From Pisaster brevispinus (taxonomy: Eukaryota > Echinodermata > Asteroidea > Forcipulatida > Asteriidae): a DNA stretch of 64,000 nucleotides. Shown piece after piece: positions 21,334-30,782 of this stretch. The translations under genes were made by a program, and so were the position numbers. Numbering within the stretch: the first letter of the stretch is position 1; each line of letters starts with the position of its first letter. The notes below the pieces were generated by a model. That model ran no database searches, was not told the DNA's origin, and saw nothing but the letters and a program-made list of their open reading frames with translations. The stretch is from NCBI GenBank assembly GCA_023634235.1, contig JAMKCF010000073.1:62001-126000 (forward strand), in the 5' to 3' direction.

Positions 21334-23382
21334 ATGTATATGGTAGTTGTTTGCGTTCTTGTAATGTCTCATGGATACAGAGCGTGTGTCATCACGGGTC
21401 ATCCAGAAGACACCGTAGCCGAGGTAGGAGAGAATGCCACGCTGAGGTGTAGCACTGACTTTACCATTTGTCAAGATAATACGTGCTACCTTCATTGGGA
21501 GCTGCAAGCTAATAACACATTTTTCACCCTGTCTACATGTACAACTGTTTTTCCTGGATATCCAGATAGATATTCAGTGTCTTCTGGTCCTGACTGGTCT
21601 TTGACGATTGCAGGAGTCCAGCCAAGTGATGCGAGGCGATATCGATGTCGTATTTACTCATGGAGCACACAAAGCTCACTTTATTCTCTCCCTGCGACCC
21701 TCGTCATACCATCACTTATCGTCATCAATGTGCAGCCGCCTCCTCGTCCAATAACAACGGGAGATAATGCTACATTTCACTGTAACGTTGAGTCACGGCG
21801 TGGAGCTGTACCGACACTCACTGTAAAATGGTTTGTGAATGGAACCAACGTCAACACATTTCAAGATCAATCATTTTATAATTTGGATAGCAACGGAAAC
21901 ACCATAACATTCATCAAGATAAGTGTTAACCACACAAACGTGTATTGTAAGGCATTCAGTGGAACTAAATCTGTGAAAAGAAGTAAACACTATCTGATAC
22001 TCATTCAGACTCAGAGGAAACCGATAACATCCGCTACTCAAGTACCTGAGACTGATGAGTCTCTCGCCGTCAACCCTGCTGAGTTTCCCCATGACACTGA
22101 TGAGCCATCCGCTACTCAAGTACCTGAGACTGAGGAGTCTCTCACCGTCAACACTGCTGAGTTTCCCCATGACACTGATGAGACATCCGCTAATCAAGTA
22201 CCTGATACCAAAGAGTCTCAGCTCAACCCCGTCATCACAGATTCCGGAAAACATTTTTACTCAACAACCCCAACAAAGAGAAACATACCAAGTGTGACCG
22301 TAGAGGGAGCACACGAGTCCGGATCCATCCATTCTTCTACCAAGAACCCTAACCTTAAGATCCAAGACTCATCCTCGGATGATAAAAACGCATTCATCTT
22401 AGTAGGAGGAGTTATCACTGCTGTCTTCTTGATGCTAGTCATCTCATTTCTTATTTACTGTCTAGTCTTTAAAAGAAAACCAAAAGCGACGCACAACACA
22501 GGTTCTGCATCTACACCTCATGATGATGGAGGAGAACGTGTTGGAGACGCGATGACAGAAACACAACTGCACGGAGTCACTTCGAAATGTGATCAAAAAT
22601 ATGACCACACTAGCTCTGCAGGAAGGAGGTCAGTTGACTCCCCGAGGGAAACAGTTACTGTAGCAGTGAAATCGGACTCACACTTGTGGGAACAGACAAA
22701 ACATGATCAAAACATTGTGGACGAACCTCAGTTCAATGAAACTGAAGAATCAGTCAAGGATGGGGAGAAACGTAATGATAAACAGAATCATCCTGAGCCT
22801 ATGTATGCTGTGGTGGAAAAAAGTCGCACCAAAAGTAAGACATTTGGCGCCATTCCCACTGGAGAGGCGTCTAGGAAAGTCTCTGGAGTTGGGAAGGGCG
22901 GATCGAGGCTGAATCGCGGAACAGACATCGCTCAGACCTTGAGTAGTTGTCCCAATAATGACAGTCCGTCTGAGCGTGAGAAATCAACCGTCGCTGTGAA
23001 GGATTCGCCGGTACCAGGACGCGTCGCTGTGAAGAATTCGCCGGTACCAGGACGCGTTGTTGACCGTCAACCGTCCGGTCAGAAAGCCACTCGCGTCATT
23101 CCGTACCATCTCTCCAAACGCCGAGCGAACACCACGACCCAAGCCAAGGCCGCACTAAAGCAGACGGCAGACCGTGGTGAGGACGGTCTCGTCAAGGATG
23201 ACCCAAGACAGAGGAATGTGGAAGGTCTGATCTACGCTGACTTGAATCTATCGCAAGGATCGGCAAGAATCAACCACCCGGAGGAGGAGACGGTTTATGC
23301 TGACATTGGAAACATGATGACTGTGGGAAAGATGACGGAGGTAACTGCAGGTCACACTTTAACAAAAGACAAAGATCAGTGA
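21334..23382 (+). CDS. Ig receptor copy 3: two Ig domains, long ITIM/ITSM tail (682 aa)
   Basis: Intact single exon. The signal peptide covers residues 1-17. The V-like Ig domain (18-125) has Cys39, Trp55 and the canonical D-x-R-x-Y-R-C end at Cys105, plus Cys18, Cys46, Cys51 and Cys69; the loop is C-QDNT-C. The second Ig domain (128-225) has Cys150, Trp166 and Cys205. The stalk holds three 26-residue repeats (from 22,033, 78-bp period). The membrane helix at about 353-378 reads FILVGGVITAVFLMLVISF.... The tail of about 300 residues has tyrosine motifs PMYAVV (Y491), GLIYADL (Y634) and ETVYADI (Y655). The second fits an ITIM (LxYxxL) and the third an ITSM (TxYxxI). The first has Pro at -2, so it is weaker than the SMYAVV of copy 4. 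Known biology of such motifs is recruitment of SHP-type phosphatases or SH2 adaptors, so an inhibitory or switch receptor is inferred. An 11-residue stretch (VAVK-SPVPGR) is doubled by a 33-bp repeat at 22,991. AATAAA follows directly behind the stop. Confidence 0.92.
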   Translation: MYMVVVCVLVMSHGYRACVITGHPEDTVAEVGENATLRCSTDFTICQDNTCYLHWELQANNTFFTLSTCTTVFPGYPDRYSVSSGPDWSLTIAGVQPSDARRYRCRIYSWSTQSSLYSLPATLVIPSLIVINVQPPPRPITTGDNATFHCNVESRRGAVPTLTVKWFVNGTNVNTFQDQSFYNLDSNGNTITFIKISVNHTNVYCKAFSGTKSVKRSKHYLILIQTQRKPITSATQVPETDESLAVNPAEFPHDTDEPSATQVPETEESLTVNTAEFPHDTDETSANQVPDTKESQLNPVITDSGKHFYSTTPTKRNIPSVTVEGAHESGSIHSSTKNPNLKIQDSSSDDKNAFILVGGVITAVFLMLVISFLIYCLVFKRKPKATHNTGSASTPHDDGGERVGDAMTETQLHGVTSKCDQKYDHTSSAGRRSVDSPRETVTVAVKSDSHLWEQTKHDQNIVDEPQFNETEESVKDGEKRNDKQNHPEPMYAVVEKSRTKSKTFGAIPTGEASRKVSGVGKGGSRLNRGTDIAQTLSSCPNNDSPSEREKSTVAVKDSPVPGRVAVKNSPVPGRVVDRQPSGQKATRVIPYHLSKRRANTTTQAKAALKQTADRGEDGLVKDDPRQRNVEGLIYADLNLSQGSARINHPEEETVYADIGNMMTVGKMTEVTAGHTLTKDKDQ

Positions 23383-24743
23383 AATAAAATAAGACAAGGA
23401 GATGGGGTGCAAAAAAGGTACCTCGTGTTCTTTCATCGAAATTGTCTCAATCCAGCAACGATTGAAATTGTACATTTTATGACATTTTGAAGAATACATT
23501 TAGTAAAATAGTTTTATTTTGGCAATTACCAAATTACAGCCATCCGATCAAAAATCACACGTTGTGTTATTTTGACCAATCATCAATGGTTGAACCTACA
23601 ATTATTTCATATTATGGGAACTCATTGAATCAAAAACTATTACCTTGAATTTTGTTAAAGTTTCAGTCACATATTGTACTTCAAAGTCTACTTACTGAAG
23701 TTTTTATTTTATTTTAAAAAATCTTTGATTACATGTGCATGTGTACATTCCGATATTGTATGTTTCTTTTGATGACGTCGACTAAGGGGCTGTCCAAAGT
23801 TCTCAACCCTTTTTTAAGCAGAGAGTACAATTTCTCAAGATTACATCCATCTTTGAGTTCAAACGTTCTAATCCAATCTTGTTTTGTCTCCAAGTTCTTC
23901 ACTTGCGTGCACTAAATCACTAGTATCAACCCATCAACCTCCTTCCCAGGTAGTATACTGTATGATGGTTCTGACAATTTGGCAGCTTCTTATTTTGTTG
24001 TTTTTAATTGTTGTACGTTGACTTTTAATATGGACGTGTTTTGGTCAATTATGAGGAAGTAAATACGAAAATAACGAGGAACTAATACTGTTAAATGTGT
24101 ACTCCAGAAACTCATTTAAGGAATTATACTTTAATTATTTCTCTTATTTACTCAGAAAAAATGTATTTAAGATGAGCACTATAGCTTAAATCTGATGTAA
24201 TTAGTTTTAATTATAAGATAAATACTTATTTGATGATTTGTTCATATGTTTTAATAACTCATAGGCCTATTCGAATTCAGAGATCTTGTTCACTAATTAC
24301 CGTTACTCGGATATCAACATACTAGGTAGGCCCTGTGGCAGTTCTTGATACTCGACTGAAATGTACACTGCTTATGCAAGCTTCTGGAATAGAATACACG
24401 TTGCATTGTTGTCAATTCCCGGAACAAACTTCAGTTCGATTTGAATGAGCTCGAAGGCAAGAGCAAGTCTGTAACTACGCAGCGGGTCTTTTATGAACCT
24501 GTTTTAGACGAAATTATGTGCAAAACAATGGGACCCATTTCCAGCAAAGGAGAACAGCATAATTCTAGCCGAAAATATTGTCCATGTTTTTGTTGCAGAC
24601 TACGCTCTACTAGTATGAAATTATTAGCTCATTATTGTCGTCTGCAACAGTCAACACAAAACTCTGGTCTGCACCTTTTATATGCAAACCCTTAACTGCC
24701 TCAAAAAATCGGGCAAAGTGGGACATTTTCGGGCACAGCCAGA
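23383..24743. repeat. D block downstream of copy 3, first part
   Basis: Non-coding, homologous to 32,694-33,900, 50,607-51,850 plus 52,355-52,550, and 61,640-63,370. Landmarks are ATCAATGGTTGAACCTA, TTACCGTTACTCGGATATCA, GTACTCGACTGAAA(A/T)GTACA, CTGCTTATGCAAGCTTCTGG and CAATGGGACCCATTTCCAG. AATAAA at 23,383-23,388 is a possible polyadenylation signal for copy 3. The plus-strand open frame 24441-24695 is not kept in the other units. Confidence 0.75.
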
Positions 24744-25450
24744 TGAATAATAATAAATAAACATTATAAAGCGCCTTTTACCAGGAGATGCAAAGCGCTG
24801 GAAAAGGGAAAAGAAGAGAAAGCCAGAAAGGCGGGGGGGGGGGGTGGGCACACTGGAGAAAACCCGGATTACATGCGAGCAGAGAAAAGATGAGTCTTAA
24901 GGGCCTTTTTAAAAACAGTGAGACCAGTTGAATTTTTAACATGAGTGGGAAGGTTATTCCATAGCCTTGGGGCAGAGACAGAAAAAGCTCGGTCACCAGC
25001 CTGTTTGCGAGATTTGGGAACTTGAATACATCCTCCTACAGAAGAGGGAAGACAGTACGAGGAGGACTTCCGGGTATGAAGTAGAGATGAGAGGTAACTC
25101 GGAGACAGGTTGTTGAGAGACTTATATGTATGAACAAGAGTGCGGAATTGAATGCGTTTAGCAACTGGAAGCCATTGGAGGTCACGAAGAAGAGGAGAAA
25201 CGTGGACAAATTTTGGCTTCCTGAAAATAAGCTTAGCATACCTGTTCTGAATTTTTTGTAGACGAGAGATGTTTTTCTGAGACACACCAATTAGAAGACA
25301 GCTACAATAGTCCAACTTGGATAGAATAAGGGAACGAACTGCGTTATGGCATGCATCAACATTTAGGAAACGTCTGATTCTGTTAAGGTTCCGGATCAGA
25401 AAATTGAGGGATCGACAAAGTTGGGTTATGTGACAAGTCATTTTCAAGAT
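24744..25450 (-). mobile_element. 5'-truncated CR1/L2-type LINE fragment
   Basis: The minus-strand frame 24869-25447 (192 aa) is the C-terminal end of a LINE reverse transcriptase: LNFLIRNLNRIRRFL, LILSKLDYCSCLL, LQKIQNRYAKLIFR, LQWLPVAKRIQFR, then APRLWNNLPTHVK. The 3' tail (plus 24,744-24,790, reading AATAATAATAAATAAACATT in reverse) is the short A/T-rich repeat typical of this class. The paralogous D block near 52,550 shows the empty site, because GGCACAGCCAGA continues there directly into the flanking sequence, so the insertion came after the block duplication. The catalytic palm domain is missing. Confidence 0.88.
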
Positions 25451-27119
25451 GAAGAAGAAGAGGAAGACAAGAAACCCACAAAAAACTCAACCACAAACAA
25501 ACAAACCAAACAATAAAACCAGGATAGAGAAAGCGTAACAGACATTTTTTACCAGTGTAACATTGTGGGCAGTTGAATCCCTCTGCCCCTCTTCAAAGTG
25601 TCCCCCACACACCTATGAAGCTTTTCACAAACCGGTGTAAGGCTTAAACAAACATTCATATGTATTCGTAACTTAGCAGAGAAAGTCTCTATTTATTTTA
25701 TGTTTTGTTGGTTTAATAAATTACATGGAAAATACCGTAAAGTTATATATAACACAAAGATTTAAAAAGAAACTTGTACGACAAAATTGGGTAGTAATGA
25801 TGTCTAGTTGCTCCTTGAATTTATGTAAAATGCAATGAAATGAATTTAAATCTGGAAGGATTGGGGTAACTTAAGACATTTTGAGAGACTTTTGCGCTAA
25901 ATAAGTGTTTTGCTGAGAAAGCTGCAGGTTACGTGCTTTCCTCAAGGGCTATACTGAGTAACTGAGTGATGCTCTTTGTTGAGTAAATCCAAACATCATT
26001 CTTCCGCTAAAAGACCATACTACTAGCTTTCAAGTCAGTGTTATGCACTCATTTTAATGTTTAAGAAATATTACATTATTATTCATAGAACCCCAGTGAT
26101 GATTTGGCTCTATCAAAACAGGGGAGGAAAATTAAGATATAACAGTTGGGCAATGTTTTACCTTTATCCTTTATCTTTACGATCATTTTTCAAGTAACGT
26201 TTACTTCTGGATTCTCATTTATTGGAAAGGAGCCACCACCTTCCATCAACACTGTTGCCCCGCCCACAAACAAGTAAATACCTGACTAGTTATGCCAAAT
26301 AGTTTCAGCAATGTGAAGGCATTCATTGTGAGTCAAACAATCTCACGTAATCTCAAATTTTATACTTATCAGTTCCTTTTTAAATCAACCACCTCTTTTA
26401 ATAGATGACACCACCCACCCCAAAGAGGGGAGAGTCCTGATGAGTTCAAGTCTGTTCCGATTATAAGTATGCGCAGTTATTTATAATCAACGACATTTAC
26501 CATTCAGCCCAAATTCGAATTTATTAGCTTAATATTACCTTTTTTGTCTACACCGTATTTGCTTTAATAAATGTATGCTTTTATTGGTACAACAGAATAA
26601 ACAAATTTCGAATAACAACAAATTGAGTGTTTGCCCTTCCTTTTTGATGTACAAATTAAAGGACTAGTTATTACCCCCCCCCCCAAATGCTGATTTATAA
26701 TTTAAATTTGTAAGCTCATTGGTTATACCACAATTTCATACCACAACCAACCATTGTGTCTGAAACACTGTTGTAAACAGAAAAATGTGCAGAGACCAGC
26801 CCCAAAAGCTTACATTAGCCGGAAGTCGGCTAAGCCTGATAGGACGTAAGCCAACTCCCTGACAATAAAGTATAATTTGTCTCCCGCCTTTTTCGCTCAA
26901 ATGTGAGAAAGGAATAGCTTTTCCGTAAATCTATGATGTATCTTACTTTAAATTAAATAAGTCGGTCTTTTTTTTTCAAAACAACAAGAAGAACGACAAC
27001 GACAACGACAACGACAACAACAGAAACAACGACGTGGACCGCGACATGGACAGCGACAGTGACACAGTTAAACAAAATAAGAACAGAGACGGGGAGAAAA
27101 AAGGCACCACGTGTTCCTT
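25451..27119. repeat. D block downstream of copy 3, second part
   Basis: Non-coding. Homologous to 33,905-35,270, 52,590-54,420 and 63,380-64,000. Includes AAATCCAAACATCATTCTTC, the TTGGCC/CCCAAACAGGGG-like segment, GGAGCCACCACCTTC and a poly-C run near 26,675. A CAACGA/CAACAA-type microsatellite occupies 26,985-27,065. Confidence 0.75.
26983..27068. repeat. CAA/CGA-type imperfect microsatellite
   Basis: Repeated GACAACGACAACGACAAC-like units drift into GACATGGACAGCGACAGTGA. The same element sits at the same place in the next unit (54,255-54,412), where it is longer. Confidence 0.8.
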
Positions 27120-27276
27120 TTTATTCTTAGTCTAGCAGCCAAAAGCCACTTTTACCTGAACCTCGCAGCGGAGGATATTTAACAGGCTTTGATGGATCTA
27201 TGTTCAGTAGACCTTGGCTAAACAGAAACTGCAAGATGAAACCCTGTGAAGGTTCGGCATTTCTAGACTGGTCGCC

Positions 27277-27306
27277 TGTCTTTATCCGCAAGGATAAAGA
27301 CAGGCA
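27277..27306. repeat. 13-bp stem / GCAA loop hairpin
   Basis: Perfect inverted repeat around a four-base loop. In the 54.6-kb unit one arm base has changed and in the 17.3-kb unit most of one arm is deleted, so the structure is not under evident constraint in all copies. Confidence 0.6.
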
Positions 27307-30300
27307 CTGGTTTTATACAGACCCAATGATTCCATTGGATGCAATGCATTAATTTGATAAACGTGCAGTGACGTCAAACTTTCATATCTGTTGATTGGTC
27401 TGTTCCGAAGTGACGTGTTCGTCAGCTACACCTTCAGTCAGAGAGGCAGATGTTATGGGTAGCAATAGCTTTCAGATGTCCTGTTCGCTTCCTCATCTGT
27501 TGCATGTGGGTCGATACAGAGTATCGGGTAAGTTTCTTCGTACAAAAGATGCGGGTTTGCATCAAGTGTAGTGGGCAATAAAGACATAGCCGTGGTTATA
27601 TTTGTGTTTAGGAGTAACAAGGCGTTTTTTCCGTCGTTGGAATGTTCAAAGTTCATGTGTGTAAGACCATCAAATCATCAAGTGTTTCTTGTAATACATA
27701 CGAGCAAGATTAAGCAATAAGGAAGAATATACCTAAAATCCTGACCAAAACAGAACACTTTGATAACAACCTGACCCTCCCCAGCACTTCTACCCCCCCC
27801 CCTGCACCTACCCACTCCCACCTAAATATTGTTGATATCTCATGCTTGAGCAAAGACTGCAATGAGATCCAGTATTGACAGGGGGCCGGGGGGGGGCAAT
27901 ATTTTGGGGTACAGCAATATTTTGGTAGGGATTTGTACACTATTTTTTGGCATGGTGGTTCAATTCCAAATATGCGTCCATGTAAAGGCTATTTTGGGGA
28001 TGAAACGTTTTTGCACTGACTTGTCGATTCCAGGCAAACGCTAACCAATGCCTAGACACCGAGATAATGTTTCTACTTGAGTACTTTTCCACACAATTAC
28101 GATGGCGGGTTTCACTCCCAAGTTTATTACCGTTAGTTCCCTTATGGTGCTGACATATTTGTCTATTTTCTTTTCTAGTTTTGTTGCATTTAGATTGTTT
28201 GTGTTTTTCATAAATTCTTCTGGATCCTGTCAGTTTTCTACGAAGCAGTTTTCCATTTCATTTTGATAGTTAGGATTTGTGGGTGTTGCAGTTGCTGGAA
28301 ATGTCAGTGATTATGATCTAACTTTTAATAATTAAATATTTTAAAAAGTTTTTCTTAAAGAAAACAAGGTAAAAACACGGTATAAAGCTTGAACAAATCC
28401 CAAAATAGAAAACATGCATGTGATTTATGACGTTTTTTCTTGATTTTGGGATTTTCTCAAAACCTCTTTGAGCCTTTACATTTTCTTGAAAGAAGGAAAG
28501 TTGTCTCCAAAGGAAGAACGAAATGTTCCACATTGTGTCTAAACCTTAAGTTTTGTACCTCCTGCAGTTTTAGTCAAAAATTCAAAAACGTTCGCTGACG
28601 TCACATTTCAGGTTTATGGTCTGTACATTTGTGTACAGATTTTTTTTATTTAGTACATAGCTGAATTTTGATGATGTTCAATCAAACGGCATTGAGTTTG
28701 ATCTTTTCACTGGCGCTAAATGTCCACTTTGAAACTGACATACCAAAATTTCGCTCTGAAAGAGTATCAAATAAAATGGCCTTTTATACATTTCAATTTA
28801 GTAACGTTTTCCCCCACTTTCAAGAGGATTCTATGTATTGAAAGATGAGTGCATCACAAAAGTTAATTTGACCTGGGTTCCCCTCTTTAATCTAGACAGC
28901 TTGGTAGGTCTTGAGGGCAGATCTAATAATTATAAAAACCAGAAACACAAAATTCGTCTGTGCTTGTCCCACCATCAGAAGAATCCATTTCCTCTTTCAG
29001 ACTCGCATATCCTGTTTAAAAACATAACAATAACAAGTATCAGTTCCCCTTGTTTAATAAAAGACCCAGAGATCTATCCTTCAATTTTCAGGTTTTTTTT
29101 GTTAGTTCGGTTAAAATAGACAACCTTCTCTCCATATTGAAATTTAAACATTCCGTTTCCTCAAGTTAAATGTTTTATCATAGATGGGTAAATACTCACA
29201 AAATTAACCCCCATAAAAAGCCTTACTTCGGTAAAAAGCTCTGCAGCTGTTGTTTGTATTAACTATTTTGAAAAATGATTCACTTCGAACTAATATGCAT
29301 TTTTCTCCCCGAGTTGTTTGAGAATCTGAGAACGGTTCGTGCATGAATAGTTTTGATAGATTTGTGTCAGGTTTGAACGACAATTCAAATTCCCGTGGTG
29401 TCCGTTCACGAATGGTGCAGCCAGAGATGCGGTTGTCACCTCGCTAAACGTGGACGGATTTGACGTTCTTGTGAAAATGACGTGAGTGGTTTTTGCTGTT
29501 TTGTCAACAGGTAAACAACTTTCAGACATGACTGTTGTGGTATCTTTGTTGATAATTTTGCCAATACATCAGCATTACATTGACTTACACCATGCTATGA
29601 CACTACCCTGAAGAGCAAACAATAACAACTATCATTTCATCTTGTTTAATAAAGGGTACAGACAATTCTTCCGCCATTTCTCAGTTTTGTTAGTTTAGCT
29701 AAAATAGACAACTTTCACTTCCATATTGGAAATTAAATATTCTGTTTTTCAAATTAGGTCATTGATTATGGTAAGGATAACGACTTAGATGTTTTCTTTT
29801 GGTCTGCCCTTCAAGCGAAAACATGTTCGTTGTTGTTTTTTATCCTGATTTTAATCCAAATCATTCAAGGAAAGTAAAAAACTTAAGTTGAAATAACCGG
29901 ATTATGGAGCAGATATACCGATTGCGAGATGAATGACCAGTAACAGTACTCGAACACGAATCCTCCACACTTTTGTTATTGGTAATTTTCTGTTTTTGTT
30001 TGTACTGTGCTATTTATCAAAACTATATATCACAATCAATTTAATTGATTGAACTTTGTCCCAGTACCTAATGGAGACATTGTTTATTATTATGCTGCCT
30101 CATATTTTTTTTATAAAAAACAAATTATTGAATGAAATTTCGAAACTACAAGTAAATGGTTGCCCTTGTACAGAAAATTAATAAACCAACCACCATACAT
30201 AAAAATATAATTTAAGCTTAACAGAGAACAAAAACATTAACCTGTCCCAAGATAGAGACGCTTTGTCCAAGTTTTTGCCGATTTGACCCGAAAATTTAGA

Positions 30301-30419
30301 CTTAACTTTTAGATTTTTAAATGATTTTGCCTATCACATGTATATTGTGCGTTGTCTCTGTTATGCGAAAGCTCTGTATGTTTTTAGTTCTCAAAAAACA
30401 TTTTCTGTCAAAATTTACT

Positions 30420-30530
30420 CTGGGAGAGAGAGAGAGAGACAGATAGAGATATGGGAGAGAGAGGGGGAGAGAGAGGTAGGGAGAAGGGGAGGGAGGGGAG
30501 GGGGAGATAGAGAGTGGGTAGAGTGGAGAA
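30420..30530. repeat. Polypurine (GA)n/(GGGA)n tract near copy 4
   Basis: About 110 bp made almost only of G and A on the plus strand (GAGAGAGAGAGAGA, GGGGAGGGAGGGGAGGGGGA), 250-360 bp upstream of the start codon. Such tracts can form triplex or open chromatin, but no function is shown. Confidence 0.9.
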
Positions 30531-30684
30531 AAATATAAACATAAAGTGTAATTTTATGAAAATCGGACCATGTAACTTTAAACATAGAGGAAGTTGATAG
30601 AAAATAATAATCATATAACTATTATTATGCAACGTCCTGTTAAAAGACAAAAATATTTTTAATTCGAACACTTTCGATTTCATC

Positions 30685-30782
30685 GTTAGTGGACCTCTTC
30701 GTCAAGGAAGAGCACGGAAACTTTTATGCTATCTTCAATCGGGACTTTACATCTACTCGTCGTTTTCATTCAGTGTGGAAAG
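30685..30782 (+). promoter_or_regulatory. Conserved proximal 5' block of receptor copy 4
   Basis: GGACCTCTTCGTCAAGGAAG, CACGGAAACTTTTATGCTA and CGTTTTCATTCAG nine to ten nt before the ATG at 30783. A small segment seen in copies 5 and 6 (ACATGTAGATTTCACTATAC) is altered here. Confidence 0.5.

Larger units (their letters stand above)
27120..30680. repeat. U block upstream of Ig receptor copy 4
   Basis: Collinear duplicate of 17,150-21,240. Near its start is a perfect hairpin, CCTGTCTTTATCC-GCAA-GGATAAAGACAGG (about 27,277-27,306). The following open frames are not conserved among units. No gene is supported. Confidence 0.8.

Noticed and set aside
22798..23310. Reading the tail motifs as an ITAM
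   Set aside because: The two distal tyrosines are 21 residues apart, whereas an ITAM needs about 9-12. The single motifs fit ITIM/ITSM better.
24441..24695. 84-residue open frame downstream of copy 3
   Set aside because: The homologous stretches at 33.7, 52.4 and 63.2 kb do not keep the frame.
27453..27656. Minus-strand 67-residue frame also seen near 54,780-54,986 as a conserved small gene
   Set aside because: The similarity is that of the duplicated U block. The frame is not kept with coding-type substitutions, and the 17-kb unit lacks it.
30338..30683. Glu/Arg/Gly-rich and Leu/Pro/Ser-rich open frames
   Set aside because: They read through the purine tract on both strands.
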